Shown here piece by piece: positions 63,353 to 64,000 of a DNA stretch of 64,000 nucleotides. The DNA is from Pholis gunnellus. Taxonomy: Eukaryota > Chordata > Actinopteri > Perciformes > Pholidae. Position 1 is the first letter of the stretch. Each line of letters opens with the position of its first letter. The stretch lies in assembly GCA_910591455.2 (NCBI GenBank), contig OU342824.1, positions 3,567,001 through 3,631,000 of the forward strand, given 5' to 3'. The position numbers and the translations under genes were made by a program. The notes beneath the pieces are model-generated. The model was given only the letters and a program-made list of their open reading frames with translations. It did no database searches and was not told the DNA's origin.

Positions 63353-64000
63353 CCAGTTCATAGTGAAGACAGAGCTACAAGGAGGGTGAATGCTGGACTC
63401 AAGCACGACTCCAAACACTTTCAGCAGAAATTTCAGAGTGTAACTTTAAAGTTATGTTTTGGAAATAAGTAAACCTCTTTAATAATACATATCCAATCCA
63501 GCCTTGGAACATGACCTTGTAAGTTGAGCAGTTCATTCTAGTTGTCTAGACAGGGCTGGATATAAACTGGATATATCAGTCGTACAGACTGATAGGAAAA
63601 CCTCCTAATCTGCATCGACGTTGCATCTCGTTGTCTCCTCGCTGAGTCGTTTCATCTTGTAAAGTCAGTCCCAGAACTCACTGTAGTATTCCTCTTTAGC
63701 ACGCTTGTCTTCCTCCGACTGATTAATCTGTTTTACTTTGGATTTTATCTTCTTTGTCTATTCAAGCAGTGTAGCTCTCGCTGCTCACACAGTCTCACTT
63801 TATTCTTCAATTTAGTGCAAACAGACTTCTTCTGCTGCTGCAACTACAACAAACACAGTGTTTTTCTTATCTGAGGAAAAACCAACAGCGGGAGCTTAGA
63901 GGAGCAAATGGAAAAGTCTGACACTTCTGGGCGATGCCGTCTTTGTTTTTTTTCCAATTTAACTGCTATTTTGGGTCTACTTTAAGCTTTTGGTTGCGTT
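63353..64000. other. Intron 2, right edge, no gene seen
   Basis: No gene or clear repeat recognised before the window ends. Confidence 0.5.

Overview
The window is vertebrate nuclear DNA, almost certainly from a ray-finned (teleost) fish. It has very long introns, many (GT)n/(CA)n microsatellites, degenerate LINE, hAT-like and piggyBac-like elements, and several short dispersed repeats of a kind I recognise from fish genomes. No bacterial, plasmid or viral gene organisation is present. The only host gene I can support is the 5' part of ca10, which encodes carbonic anhydrase-related protein X, a secreted, catalytically inactive neurexin ligand. It lies on the + strand.

Layout. Positions 1-12.7 kb are upstream sequence without a recognisable gene. 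They hold a hAT-like element (990-1856), a 2-kb long inverted repeat (3868-5920), a broken LINE (9740-10430) and two copies of a dispersed family called A here; one of these contains a 62-bp minisatellite. A CpG-rich block (12.7-13.2 kb) with plausible splice signals and a leader exon (about 13997-14506) form the likely 5' end of ca10. The start codon is at 14446, and coding exon 1 ends at a consensus donor (14506/14507). Intron 1 runs 22.8 kb to coding exon 2 (37307-37375), which encodes the family hallmark [16 protein letters not shown]. Intron 2 starts at 37376 and continues past the end of the window. I did not find exon 3 (expected to begin V-P-S-F-W-G), so the rest of the gene lies downstream.

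Repeats. Family A (at least seven copies), family B (five copies, one internally rearranged), family C (two TTAA-flanked piggyBac-type MITEs) and smaller families account for much of the intronic DNA. A second LINE fragment (46.75-47.6 kb) has lost its catalytic core by internal deletion. Family A carries a roughly 62-65 bp unit that has expanded independently into tandem arrays at two loci.

Most interesting points: a nearly perfect 39-bp-stem hairpin at 34649-34733 in intron 1; a perfect 15-bp GC-rich hairpin at 28294-28330; a ca10 leader with seven upstream ATGs, one opening an overlapping frame that stays open across the exon 1-exon 2 junction; and the 2-kb inverted repeat. I see no evidence for a new multi-gene system. 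Conserved-element calls are pattern impressions only and need alignment.
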